Shown one piece after another: positions 41,201 to 48,272 of a stretch of DNA of 50,046 nucleotides (within the stretch, counting starts at the first letter, position 1; the number at the start of each line of letters is the position of its first letter). The translations under genes were made by a program, and so were the position numbers. The stretch is from an uncultured Oscillospiraceae bacterium (GTDB lineage: Bacteria > Bacillota > Clostridia > Oscillospirales > Oscillospiraceae): the NCBI GenBank assembly GCA_910584045.1, contig CAJTYO010000018.1, forward strand, positions 1-50,046, given 5' to 3'. The notes beneath the pieces are model-generated. The model saw only the letters and a list, made by a program, of their open reading frames with translations, had not been told where the DNA came from and ran no database searches.

Positions 41201-41426
41201 GGTGCTGATGGACATCCAGATGCCGGTGATGGACGGATATGAGGCGGCCCGGGCCATCCGGGCGCTGGAGGACCCGAAGCGGGCCAACATTCCCATCCTG
41301 GCCATGACGGCCAACGCCTTTGAGGAGGACCGGCGCGCGGCGCTGCGGAGCGGCATGAACGGCCACATCGCCAAGCCCATCGATATTGAAAAACTGTTGG
41401 AGACCATGGACGAGATCCTGAGCTGA
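38271..41426 (+). CDS. Multi-PAS hybrid sensor histidine kinase with two receivers
   Basis: Cytoplasmic-looking hybrid kinase of 1051 residues with no clear membrane helix. In order: a degenerate receiver-like domain (about 1-105, VILADLRG, ILLLDGEQLPE), PAS (about 130-245, SIPSLVWYKDKTGI), PAS (258-385), a third PAS-like region (395-525), HisKA with NMSHDIRTPMNAI (His551), HATPase with LLNLLSNSVKY and DTGIGMSQ, receiver 1 (Asp843, IIDWLLPDMNG) and receiver 2 (Asp981, LMDIQMPVMDG). Of three in-frame ATGs (38253, 38262, 38271) the last has GGAGG at 9 bases. No histidine phosphotransfer protein or output regulator is adjacent. It is a single-gene unit with its own terminator. The signal is unknown. 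Confidence 0.92.
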   Translation: MYHCRLQVYLTGGQPGMWEAIRQIQPMENFTHVFTYSALPDAAQAAQANVILADLRGQRTADAAAALAEGKRENGELILLLDGEQLPELDGVLEQVDDIWTAPLSPEALAFRFRRRQRLWQERAGAWQTGQYLEATINSIPSLVWYKDKTGIHEKVNDSFCRTVNKAKEQVQGRGHAYIWDVERDDPACIESERVVMTEERTCVSEETVQTGEGVRLLTTYKSPLYDLDGSVMGTVGVGIDVTQERAYEQELIEKSKNLEAIFTTMDCGVMCHSMDGTRIISINRAALSILGYETVDEMMAAGFRMVAGSVLDEDRDRLCACIEALNKEGDSVNVEYRVRHKNGEILHVMGNIKLVRENGELIYQRYLLDCTAQKLREEQERQEKERRHAGLVQALSIDYTLVCFFDLNTGTGYPLRMAGENREGLTEIFGEEVTLRESMEQYIQRYVYPEDGELIRQIIAPSWLERELGERQSCYANYRVVADGQVQYFQLKIVCAGEWDGGYRGVVLGLRSVDEETRSEMKKKSLLEDALLQANRASKAKSIFLSNMSHDIRTPMNAIVGFTALAITHIDQVELVEEYLKKIMTSGNHLLSLINDILDMSRIESGKMHLEESPCSLPDILHGLRSIIQADIHAKQLELYIDAVDVVDEEIFCDRLRLNQLLLNLLSNSVKYTPAGGIVSVRIIETTGAPAGFANYEFHIKDTGIGMSQTFVNHIFEPFERERNSTISGIQGTGLGMAITKNIVDMMNGTISVRSEQGVGTEFQVNLTFRLNGEEREPQTIAELAGCRALVVDDDYNTCDSVTYMLQQLGLRAEWTLSGKEAVLRTHQAATRHDNYCVYIIDWLLPDMNGVEVARRIRKEMGEDVPIIVLTAYDWSDIEDEARAAGVTAFCSKPLFMSELRRCLRSIVNGDEESEKKAAAEPRHHSGHILLAEDNELNREIASAILEEAGFTLDMAEDGQAALDMITAAEPGHYRLVLMDIQMPVMDGYEAARAIRALEDPKRANIPILAMTANAFEEDRRAALRSGMNGHIAKPIDIEKLLETMDEILS

Positions 41427-41471
41427 CCGGCTCTGCGGCGGCACTGCCTGCCGCCGGCGTCTGATACACGG

Positions 41472-41511
41472 AAGGACGGCACACACGATGTTGTGGGTGC
41501 CGTCCTTTTAA
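41472..41511 (+). terminator. Terminator of the hybrid kinase gene
   Basis: Eleven-bp stem (AAGGACGGCAC / GTGCCGTCCTT) with a 14-base loop, ending in a short T run. Confidence 0.75.
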
Positions 41512-41560
41512 GGAGACCGGGACGGCGTGGAAATATATATGTAAAGAGAGGAGACGTTTT

Positions 41561-42955
41561 GTGAACCTTAAAGAACTGTTCAGCGCCCACGACATGACGG
41601 TGGGCCCGCCCTGGAAGCGCATTATGGAGTTCACCGTGCCCATGCTGATCGGGAATCTGGCCCAGCAGCTGTACAACACGGCGGATTCCATCGTCGTGGG
41701 GCACTATGTGGGGGACAACGCCCTGGCGGCGGTGGGAAGCGCCGCGCCGATCCTGAACCTGCTGCTGGCCCTCTTTGTGGGGGTCTCCACCGGGGCGGGG
41801 ATCGTCATCTCCCAGAACTACGGCGCGGGGAAGCGGGACAAGCTCTCGGAGTCCATCGGCAACTGCGTCACGCTGGCGGCCATCGCGTCGCTGGTCACCA
41901 TGGCCATAGGCGTGACCATCACCACGCCCATGCTGCGCCTGCTGGATACGCCGGCGTCCATCATCGCCTGGAGCGGGTCGTATCTGCACATCATTTTCTG
42001 GGGCGTGGCCGGGTGCGCGTTCTACAACATTCTTTCCGGCATCCTGCGGGGGCTGGGGGACTCTGTGTCCGCGCTGGCGTTTCTGCTGCTGTCCACGGTG
42101 CTGAACATCGGGATGGACGTCTGGTTTGTGGCGGGCTTCCGGATGGGCGTGGCGGGCGTGGCGCTGGCCACGGTGCTGGCCCAGGGGATCTCGGCGGTGA
42201 TGTGCTTCTGGAAACTGCTGCGTATGCGGGATGTGTTCGACTTCACCCTGGACACCCTCCGCCTGCGGCGGGACAGCGCCCTGCGTATCGTGCGCATCGG
42301 CGTTCCCTCCGGCATCACCCAGGCCATCATGTCCGTGGCCATGCTGGTGGTCCAGTCCCTGACCAACAGCATGGGGGAGACGGTCATCGCCTGCAACGTC
42401 ATCATCATGCGGGTGGACGGCTTCGCCATGATGCCCAATATGTCCTTCGGTCAGGCCATGAGCGTCTACACCGGCCAGAACGTGGGGGCGGGGAAGCTGG
42501 ACCGGGTGAACCAGGGGCTGAAGCAGGGGGGCGCCATGGCGGTGGGCTTTGCCTGCACCATTACTGTGTGCCTGCTTGTGTTCGGCCGGTACATGTTCGG
42601 CCTGTTCACCGATACGGCGGAGCTCATCGATCTGGCCAACCGGATGATGCGCATTCTGGCCGCCGGATATATCACCATTGCCGTCAGCCAGGTGCTGGGC
42701 GGCATCATGCGCGGCGCGGGGGACACGGTGACGCCCATGTGGATATCCCTTTTCACCACCATTGTTCTGCGCGTGCCAACGGCCTACATTCTGGCGTACC
42801 TCACCCGCTGCGAGGAGTGGCCCAAGGGGCGGCCGGAGGCGCTGTTCATTTCGCTGCTGGTGCCCTGGGTTCTGGGCGCGGTGATCTCCGCCGTGGCCTA
42901 CCGCCGGGGAAAGTGGCGGCGGATGATGGCCGAGAGCTGGCCGGCGGGGACGTAG
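41561..42955 (+). CDS. MATE family efflux transporter
   Basis: Cation-coupled multidrug exporter of 464 residues with 12 hydrophobic segments. Family patterns: FTVPMLIGNLAQQLYNTADS, IVVGHYVGDNALAAVGSAAP, SQNYGAGKRDKL in the first half, and the mirrored GQAMSVYTGQNVGAGKLDRV in the second half. It starts with GTG at 41561, preceded by GAGAGGAG at the right distance; no ATG fits. It is a single gene between the kinase and the Nudix gene. The substrate cannot be read. Confidence 0.93.
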   Translation: MNLKELFSAHDMTVGPPWKRIMEFTVPMLIGNLAQQLYNTADSIVVGHYVGDNALAAVGSAAPILNLLLALFVGVSTGAGIVISQNYGAGKRDKLSESIGNCVTLAAIASLVTMAIGVTITTPMLRLLDTPASIIAWSGSYLHIIFWGVAGCAFYNILSGILRGLGDSVSALAFLLLSTVLNIGMDVWFVAGFRMGVAGVALATVLAQGISAVMCFWKLLRMRDVFDFTLDTLRLRRDSALRIVRIGVPSGITQAIMSVAMLVVQSLTNSMGETVIACNVIIMRVDGFAMMPNMSFGQAMSVYTGQNVGAGKLDRVNQGLKQGGAMAVGFACTITVCLLVFGRYMFGLFTDTAELIDLANRMMRILAAGYITIAVSQVLGGIMRGAGDTVTPMWISLFTTIVLRVPTAYILAYLTRCEEWPKGRPEALFISLLVPWVLGAVISAVAYRRGKWRRMMAESWPAGT

Positions 42956-42981
42956 AGAGGGGATAGGGCGGAAAATTTGTA

Positions 42982-43010
42982 TGGAATTTCTGCCGTTTCC
43001 ATGGTATACT
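42982..43010 (+). promoter_or_regulatory. Extended -10 promoter of the Nudix gene
   Basis: TGGTATACT (43002-43010) is an extended -10. The -35 (TGGAAT) is weak, as is common for extended -10 promoters. Confidence 0.5.
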
Positions 43011-43057
43011 AAGAAAAACGCCCAAAAGCTCAAAATGGGAGAGAGAAGGAGACTGCC

Positions 43058-43594
43058 ATGGACCTGATAGAGAAGACCCTGTCCAGCGAGACGATCTTTG
43101 ACGGACGCATTCTGCACGTGCGGAAGGATATGGTCCGCCTGCCTGACGGCGGAGAAGCCGTGCGGGAGGTGGTGGACCACCCCGGCGGCGTGTGCGTGCT
43201 GGCCCTGGACGGAGAGGGCCGGGCGCTGCTGGTCAGCCAGTTCCGCTATCCCTACATGGCGGTCCTGCGGGAGCTGCCTGCGGGGAAGCTGGAGTACGGA
43301 GAGGACCCCTATGCCGCCGCTGTCCGGGAGCTGGAGGAGGAGACCGGGGCCGTGGCGGGGGAGTTCCGCCCCCTGGGGGAGCTGTACCCCTCGCCGGGCT
43401 ACTGCGGGGAGATCATCCGGATGTACCTGGCGCGGGAGCTGACCTTCGGGGAGAGCCGTCTGGACGCGGACGAGTTCCTCAATGTGGAGCGCATCCCCTT
43501 TCAGCAGCTGGTGGAACAGGTGCTGGAAGGGGAGATCAAGGACGCCAAGACCATCGCAGCGGTGCTGAAGGCCAGGCTGCTGCTGGGGCTGTAG
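43058..43594 (+). CDS. Nudix hydrolase, ADP-ribose pyrophosphatase-like
   Basis: Enzyme of 178 residues that hydrolyses nucleoside diphosphate sugars such as ADP-ribose. The Nudix box GKLEYGEDPYAAAVRELEEE-TG fits GX5EX7REUXEEXGU. The downstream GELYPSPGYCGEIIRMYLAREL is the Pro-containing region typical of ADP-ribose pyrophosphatases. The ATG at 43058 follows GAGAAGGAG. It may be co-transcribed with the response regulator 65 bp downstream. Confidence 0.92.
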   Translation: MDLIEKTLSSETIFDGRILHVRKDMVRLPDGGEAVREVVDHPGGVCVLALDGEGRALLVSQFRYPYMAVLRELPAGKLEYGEDPYAAAVRELEEETGAVAGEFRPLGELYPSPGYCGEIIRMYLARELTFGESRLDADEFLNVERIPFQQLVEQVLEGEIKDAKTIAAVLKARLLLGL

Positions 43595-43659
43595 GCATAG
43601 GAGCCCATATCCCCCGCCTATGGATGCAGGCTCTTATTTTCCGATAAAAAGGAGACGCT

Positions 43660-44361
43660 ATGGGTGAGAAAAAGACCGTCCTCATCGTGGAGGACGAAAA
43701 AAGCATTGTCGATATTATCCGCTTCAACCTGGAGAAGGAGGGCTACGCCGTGCTGACCGCCTATGACGGCGAGGCGGGCCTGGCCGCCGCCCGGGAGAAG
43801 AAGCCGGACCTGATCCTGCTGGATGTGATGCTGCCGAAGATGATCGGCTTTGACGTGTGCCGGCTGCTGCGGGAGGAGGGGGACAACGTGCCGGTCCTGC
43901 TGCTCACCGCCCGGGAGGAGGAGGCCGACAAGGTGCTGGGTCTGGAGATCGGCGCGGACGACTACATCACCAAGCCCTTCTCCATGCGGGAGCTGATGGC
44001 CCGGGTGAAGGCCAACATCCGCCGCACCGTCATGCAGCAGGGGGAGGCGCCTCAGACCCAGGAGACCGCCGGCGGCCTGTCCATCAACGAGGACAGCCAC
44101 CAGGTCTATAAGCGCGGCAGAGCCGTGGAGCTGACCCAGCGGGAGTATGAGCTGCTGACCTTTCTGGCCAGCCGCCCGGGGAAGGTGTACTCCCGGGTGG
44201 ATCTGATGGAGCAGGTGTGGAACTACGGCTACGTGGGCGACGACGTGCGCACAGTGGACGTCACCGTGCGGCGGCTGCGGGAGAAGATCGAGGACGACCC
44301 CGCCAGCCCGGCCCTGATCCTGACCCGGCGGGGCGTAGGCTACTATTTCGCGGAGCAGTAA
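43660..44361 (+). CDS. OmpR/PhoB-family response regulator without adjacent kinase
   Basis: Regulator of 233 residues close to the WalR/PhoP type. The receiver has acidic residues EDE at 11-13, phosphoacceptor Asp55 (LLDVMLPK) and the conserved Lys in ITKPFS. The winged-helix output domain (about 130-232) ends with LILTRRGVGYYF. In related operons a histidine kinase follows directly. Here the next gene is VanZ-like, 170 bp away, after a hairpin. Either the kinase is elsewhere or it has been lost. The start at 43660 follows AAGGAG. Confidence 0.93.
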   Translation: MGEKKTVLIVEDEKSIVDIIRFNLEKEGYAVLTAYDGEAGLAAAREKKPDLILLDVMLPKMIGFDVCRLLREEGDNVPVLLLTAREEEADKVLGLEIGADDYITKPFSMRELMARVKANIRRTVMQQGEAPQTQETAGGLSINEDSHQVYKRGRAVELTQREYELLTFLASRPGKVYSRVDLMEQVWNYGYVGDDVRTVDVTVRRLREKIEDDPASPALILTRRGVGYYFAEQ

Positions 44362-44381
44362 GCCGGGCCGCTGCCGGGCAG

Positions 44382-44430
44382 ACTGTCGAAAAAGCCCGTC
44401 CCAGCCCGGAGGCCCGCAGGCCTCCGGGCT
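44382..44430. repeat. Hairpin element after the orphan response regulator
   Basis: ACTGTCGAAAA (44382-44392, also at 7568-7578) followed by a perfect 12-bp stem AGCCCGGAGGCC / GGCCTCCGGGCT with a CGCA loop (44403-44430). On the plus strand no T run follows. On the minus strand the stem is followed by GGGACGGGCTTTTT. It may be a dispersed repeat or a terminator for the opposite strand. Confidence 0.4.
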
Positions 44431-44529
44431 CTGCGTGTCCCCCAATGGCTGCGCCTTTGACGGTCTGCGCCCGGAGGCAAATGACAAATCAGGATTTGAA
44501 TAGGGCGGTAAGCGGAAAGAAGTAGTGTG

Positions 44530-45054
44530 ATGAAGTATCTGATAAAATATTTCATAGATTTTACCGGGTTGGTTTTCCTGTATGCTCTCGTCTTTTTCAG
44601 GAAGTGGAGGACCCAGGGCAGAGACAGGCTGCTTGTCAACACCCTCATGTATGCGTACCTCTCTCTGGTACTCTGCTTTACTATGATGCCGGTGGTCGTA
44701 TCCATCCCATTCATACTGGATCACCCCTATAAACCCATGAATCTGGTGCCGTTTATCGATGTTTCTTTGGGGAGAGGGGACTTTTTCAGGCAGGTGCTTT
44801 TGAACGTTATCATGACCCTGCCATTCGGGTTCCTGTTTCCGCTGACCCGGGACAAAAGGACCAAATTGGGCGTGACGGTGTTTTTCTGCTTTTTGATGAG
44901 CCTGGGCATCGAACTGCTGCAGCCGTTCTTTGACCGCTCCTCGGACATCACGGATCTGATTACAAATGTGATCGGCGGAGCGCTGGGCTATGGCCTTTAC
45001 ACTGTTTTTAAGCCGGTCGCCTTTTGGCTCTTGGAGCGTTTAAAAACCAGATGA
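44530..45054 (+). CDS. VanZ-like family protein
   Basis: Membrane protein of 174 residues with about five hydrophobic segments, including KPMNLVPFIDVS, LNVIMTLPFGFLFPL and the family ending IELLQPFFDRSSDITDLITN. VanZ gives low-level teicoplanin resistance in enterococci, but most VanZ-like proteins are of unknown role. A GTG at 44527 is an alternative start; the ribosome site is weak (GGAAAGAAG). Base composition is less GC-rich than the neighbours. A clear terminator follows. Confidence 0.85.
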   Translation: MKYLIKYFIDFTGLVFLYALVFFRKWRTQGRDRLLVNTLMYAYLSLVLCFTMMPVVVSIPFILDHPYKPMNLVPFIDVSLGRGDFFRQVLLNVIMTLPFGFLFPLTRDKRTKLGVTVFFCFLMSLGIELLQPFFDRSSDITDLITNVIGGALGYGLYTVFKPVAFWLLERLKTR

Positions 45055-45086
45055 CAGGCTGTTTTGCGGTAAATCATCGTTTATCG

Positions 45087-45120
45087 GGGGGATTTCATCC
45101 TTTGGGTGAAATCCCCCTTG
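45087..45120. terminator. Terminator between VanZ-like gene and sfsA operon
   Basis: Perfect 11-bp stem (GGGGGATTTCA / TGAAATCCCCC) with a 9-base loop, followed by TTG. The stop codon of the small minus-strand ORF lies inside the stem. Confidence 0.75.
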
Positions 45121-45364
45121 ACGAATGCTCTTTTGGTATTACGGGGAGCCTGTCCGTCGGGGCGGCCGCCAGGGGCACGTCCTCATCCGCCAGGATGACG
45201 AGGGGCGCGTCCGTGCCGCCGGATATGCGCCTCCAGAGCCCGTCCCCCTCCAGCGCGCGGCTGTCCTCGGGCGCTTCGTCCCAGCCGGCCGGTATTGTCT
45301 TACGCTCCATTGCGGCCCCTTTCTGCGAAACAGGAATAGTAGACCCTTTTGCTTTGCGTCCCAT
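45095..45364 (-). CDS. Small hypothetical protein downstream of sfsA
   Basis: Possible protein of 89 residues (71 if the second ATG at 45310 is used), same strand as sfsA and 31 bp after it. Weak ribosome sites (GGGGG and AGGGG, 4-5 bases away) precede both ATGs. The sequence is hydrophilic, with Trp and Gly in AGWDEAPEDSRALEGDGLWR and a hydrophobic stretch PLVILADEDVPLAAAP. I do not recognise it. Its last codons and stop lie within the terminator hairpin, which is unusual and speaks slightly against it being real. Confidence 0.4.
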   Translation of the reverse strand: MGRKAKGSTIPVSQKGAAMERKTIPAGWDEAPEDSRALEGDGLWRRISGGTDAPLVILADEDVPLAAAPTDRLPVIPKEHSSRGISPKG

Positions 45365-45395
45365 AAAACCCCCTTTGGACGGTCAGCCGTGCCGG

Positions 45396-46079
45396 TTAGG
45401 TCAGCTGCACCGGCACCTCCGCGTCCAGCGTCAGGCTGTCCGGGGTGACGACGCAGTCCCGGGCGAAAACGGCCACGCCCTGCTCCGCCGCCTCCCGCAG
45501 GGCCGCGCCGAAGGCGGGGTGGGTTAGCTCGTTGGGCCGGAAATGGGTGACCCCCTTCATCTGAATGACAAAAAACACGGCCCCGCGGCAGCCCTGCTCC
45601 ACGGCCCGGGCCAGGCCCCGCAGATGCTTGACGCCCCGCTCTGTGGGCGCGTCGGGGAAGCGCGCCTCGCCGTTTTCCTCCAGCGTGACCCCCTTGACCT
45701 CCACAAAATACCGCCCCAGCCGGTCCTCCAGCAGGAAGTCGAAACGGGAGTCCTCCCAGGTGAACTCGGGCCGCAGGGCCTCCAGCCCCGGCAAAAATCC
45801 ACCCGCCGCCGCCCACTCGCCGAAAACCCGGTTGGGGGCCTGGGCGTCCATGTTGATCAGCTGGCCGTTTTTCTCCACGGCGATCAGGTCGTAGCGCGTC
45901 TTCCGCGCCGGATTTTCTGCCGCTGCCAGATAGACCGCCGCCCCCGGCAGCAGGAGCTCCCGGCAGCGGCCCGTGTTCTTCACATGGCAGACCTCCGTCC
46001 GGCCGTCGAGCTCCACATGGGCGATGAATCGGTTGGGACGGGCCAGAAACCGTCCCCTTTTCACGGACGCATAGCGCAT
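45396..46079 (-). CDS. sfsA: SfsA, sugar fermentation stimulation protein homologue
   Basis: Protein of 227 residues with an N-terminal OB-like domain and a nuclease-fold C-terminal domain. Family motifs: GRFLARPNRFIAHVELDG, CHVKNTGRCRELLLPGA, SRFDFLLEDRLGRYFVEVKG (nuclease-like Asp and ExK) and FPDAPTERGVKHLRGLA. E. coli SfsA binds nucleic acid and affects maltose metabolism; the molecular role is unclear. The start at 46079 (GAGGTG upstream) is chosen over an in-frame ATG at 46310 that lies in the divergent promoter region. Confidence 0.92.
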   Translation of the reverse strand: MRYASVKRGRFLARPNRFIAHVELDGRTEVCHVKNTGRCRELLLPGAAVYLAAAENPARKTRYDLIAVEKNGQLINMDAQAPNRVFGEWAAAGGFLPGLEALRPEFTWEDSRFDFLLEDRLGRYFVEVKGVTLEENGEARFPDAPTERGVKHLRGLARAVEQGCRGAVFFVIQMKGVTHFRPNELTHPAFGAALREAAEQGVAVFARDCVVTPDSLTLDAEVPVQLT

Positions 46080-46124
46080 GGCGGACACCTCGTTTCCAAT
46101 AAGCGTCAATAGCAGGTTTGGTCC

Positions 46125-46130
46125 AGTATA
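46125..46130 (-). promoter_or_regulatory. -10 element of the sfsA promoter
   Basis: Minus strand TGCTATACT, an extended -10, about 45 bases before the sfsA ATG. The -35 is poor (TTTTCT at 17 bases). Confidence 0.4.
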
Positions 46131-46200
46131 GCACAGCAAAGGGGAAAAGAAAAGGGTGAAACGTCCCCGAAAACTTGTCGGAAATATGCGCGGAAAACTA

Positions 46201-46229
46201 TTGAAATTTTCTGGGAGATTTGCTATACT
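46201..46229 (+). promoter_or_regulatory. Promoter of the oxaloacetate decarboxylase genes
   Basis: TTGAAA (46201-46206), 17-base spacer, TATACT (46224-46229) with TGC making an extended -10. The start site is near 46236, giving a leader of about 100 bases. Confidence 0.75.
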
Positions 46230-46246
46230 GAAGATAATTTCGCGCG

Positions 46247-46271
46247 CGTGAAAATTGTTATGATTTTCACG
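46247..46271. promoter_or_regulatory. Inverted repeat in the oad leader
   Basis: CGTGAAAAT (46247-46255) and ATTTTCACG (46263-46271) are perfect inverted repeats 7 bases apart, starting about 11 bases after the predicted start site. Possible operator or leader hairpin. Confidence 0.55.
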
Positions 46272-46336
46272 ATAAGGGGCGCGGTCCGATTTTGTGCGGG
46301 CTGTGCACATTGTTAAGAGAAGGAGGAAGCACCGAA

Positions 46337-46624
46337 ATGCCTGAAATGTCCATTCCGTTCGTCATTCTGATGGGTATTGGGACCGTCTTCTTCGGCCTGA
46401 TCTGCATCATCCTGCTCAGCATGGCTATGAGCGCGATCTGCAGATCGATGGGAGACAAGACGCCCGCCCCGGCTCCGGCCCCGGCGGCGCCCGCCGCTCC
46501 CGCCGCAGGAGCCGACGCAATCCCCAACCGCCAGGCGATGATCGCGGCAATCGCCGTGGCTATCGCGGAGGAGCTGGGGACCGATCCCGCCGGCATCCGC
46601 ATTCTGTCCGTTAAAAAACTTTAA
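46337..46624 (+). CDS. Oxaloacetate decarboxylase gamma-type subunit (OadG family)
   Basis: Small membrane subunit of a Na+-pumping decarboxylase, 95 residues. One N-terminal membrane helix (residues 6-32, FVILMGIGTVFFGLICIILL) is followed by an Ala/Pro-rich linker and a short C-terminal helix (NRQAMIAAIAVAIAEELG). OadG holds the alpha and beta subunits together. The start at 46337 follows AGAAGGAGG; an in-frame ATG at 46292 overlaps the leader. It is the first gene of the oad cluster. Confidence 0.85.
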   Translation: MPEMSIPFVILMGIGTVFFGLICIILLSMAMSAICRSMGDKTPAPAPAPAAPAAPAAGADAIPNRQAMIAAIAVAIAEELGTDPAGIRILSVKKL

Positions 46625-46648
46625 TTAGGAGAAGAGAGGAAAAAAACT

Positions 46649-46987
46649 ATGAAAAAGTATAAGGTGAACGTCAACGGCACCGTCTACGAGGTGGCCATCG
46701 AGACCATGGACGGAGCGGCCCCTGTGGCCGCCGCTCCCGCCGCGGCAGCCCCCGCCCCTGCGGCTCCCGCCGGCGGCGAGAAGGTCTGCGCCCCCATGCC
46801 CGGCACCATTCTGGATGTGCGCGTATCCAACGGCGCGGCCGTGAAGAAGGGGGACATCCTCTTCATTCTGGAGGCCATGAAGATGGAGAACGAGATCATG
46901 GCCCCCTGTGACGGCACCGCTGCCTCCGTCAGCGTGACCAAGGGCGCCGCCGTTGATTCCGGCGCTCTGCTGTGCGTCCTCGGCTAA
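46649..46987 (+). CDS. Biotin carboxyl carrier protein of the decarboxylase
   Basis: Carrier subunit of 112 residues. A short N-terminal strand region (KKYKVNVNGTVYEVAIETM) and a flexible Ala/Pro linker (about 22-41) lead to a biotinyl domain with EAMKMENE, biotin on Lys78. It ferries CO2 from the alpha subunit to the membrane beta subunit. In Klebsiella this domain is fused to the alpha subunit; here it is a separate gene, as in glutaconyl- and methylmalonyl-CoA decarboxylases. Confidence 0.92.
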   Translation: MKKYKVNVNGTVYEVAIETMDGAAPVAAAPAAAAPAPAAPAGGEKVCAPMPGTILDVRVSNGAAVKKGDILFILEAMKMENEIMAPCDGTAASVSVTKGAAVDSGALLCVLG

Positions 46988-47012
46988 GGCCGGAGGCGGG
47001 GAGGAATACTAA

Positions 47013-48272
47013 ATGCAAGCTATCATGAATTTTATCCAGGCGACCGGCTTCTATCAGATTGCCACGGGCGACTGGAAGGTGCTGATCATGATGGTCATCG
47101 CCTTCGCTCTGCTCTATCTGGCGATCGTGAAGAAGTTCGAGCCCCTGCTGCTGCTGCCGATTGCCTTCGGTATGCTGATTACCAACCTGCCCGGCGCGGA
47201 GATGTACCACGAGATTCTCTTTGCCGGCGGCCATGTCAACTGGGAGATATTCGGGGGGACCCCCATCTCGGCTGAGTTCATGGCCCATCTGGAGGAGCTG
47301 GGCGTGTCCGAGGCCGTGCGGGGCACGGTACAGGTGGGCCAGTCCATCTCCGTGGGTCTCATCGACGTGCTGTATCTGGGCGTCAAGCTGGGCATCTACC
47401 CCTGTCTGATCTTCATGGGCGTGGGCGCGGGCACCGACTTCGGCCCCCTGATTGCCAACCCCAAGACCCTGCTGCTGGGTGCGGCCGCCCAGCTGGGCAT
47501 CTTCATGACCTACGCCGGCTGCCGCATTTCCGGCCTGTTTGACGCGGCGGAGGCCAGCTCCATCGGCATCATCGGCGGCGCGGACGGCCCCACGGCCATC
47601 TTCGTCACCAGCCGTCTGGCGCCCCATCTGCTGGGGCCCATCGCCGTGGCGGCGTACAGCTATATGGCCCTGGTGCCCGTCATCCAGCCGCCCATCATGC
47701 GGGCGCTGACGAGCGAGGCGGAGCGCAAGATCGTCATGCGCCCCCTGCGCCAGGTGTCCAAGAGAGAGAAGATTCTGTTCCCCATTGTGGTTACCGTGTT
47801 TGTGGCGCTGCTGGTGCCCTCCGCCGGTCCGCTGATCGCCTGTCTGATGCTGGGCAACCTGTTTAAGGAGAGCGGCGTGGTGGAGCGTCTGAATAAGACG
47901 GCGCAGAATGAGCTGATGAATATCGTCACCATTTTCCTGGGCATCTCTGTGGGTGCGACGGCCACCGCAACCACCTTCCTGTCCGTCCAGACCATCGCCA
48001 TCATGATCATGGGCGTGGTTGCCTTCGGATTCGGCACCGCCGGCGGCGTGCTGCTGGCCAAGCTGATGAACGTGTTCCTGAAGGAGAAGATCAATCCGCT
48101 GATCGGCTCCGCAGGCGTGTCCGCGGTGCCCATGGCGGCCCGCGTGTCCCAGGTGGAGGGCCAGAAGGCCAATCCCGCCAACTTCCTGCTGATGCACGCG
48201 ATGGGTCCCAACGTCGCGGGCGTCATCGGCTCCGCCATCGCCGCTGGTGTGCTGATGGCTCTGTTCGGCTGA
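47013..48272 (+). CDS. Na+-translocating decarboxylase beta subunit
   Basis: Integral membrane subunit of 419 residues with about ten hydrophobic segments that decarboxylates carboxybiotin and exports Na+. Conserved parts: the N-terminal FYQIATGDWKVLIMMVIAFA, MGVGAGTDFGPLIANPKTLL, IGIIGGADGPTAIFVTSRLA with the Asp that binds Na+ and proton, and NPANFLLMHAMGPNVAGVIG. Beta subunits of oxaloacetate, methylmalonyl-CoA and glutaconyl-CoA decarboxylases look alike, so specificity comes from the alpha subunit. It begins 25 bp after the biotin carrier gene. Confidence 0.93.
   Translation: MQAIMNFIQATGFYQIATGDWKVLIMMVIAFALLYLAIVKKFEPLLLLPIAFGMLITNLPGAEMYHEILFAGGHVNWEIFGGTPISAEFMAHLEELGVSEAVRGTVQVGQSISVGLIDVLYLGVKLGIYPCLIFMGVGAGTDFGPLIANPKTLLLGAAAQLGIFMTYAGCRISGLFDAAEASSIGIIGGADGPTAIFVTSRLAPHLLGPIAVAAYSYMALVPVIQPPIMRALTSEAERKIVMRPLRQVSKREKILFPIVVTVFVALLVPSAGPLIACLMLGNLFKESGVVERLNKTAQNELMNIVTIFLGISVGATATATTFLSVQTIAIMIMGVVAFGFGTAGGVLLAKLMNVFLKEKINPLIGSAGVSAVPMAARVSQVEGQKANPANFLLMHAMGPNVAGVIGSAIAAGVLMALFG

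Noticed and set aside
38157..41486. Very long minus-strand open frame (over 1100 codons) opposite the hybrid kinase
   Set aside because: It is the mirror of a GC-rich gene with biased third positions; the composition is Gln/His/Leu-rich with no domain, while the plus strand encodes a full kinase with all motifs.
46658..46770. Ala/Pro repeats in the gamma, carrier and alpha subunit genes as a possible sequence repeat or recombination hotspot
   Set aside because: These are normal flexible linkers of decarboxylase subunits encoded by GCC/CCC codons; similarity at DNA level follows from composition.
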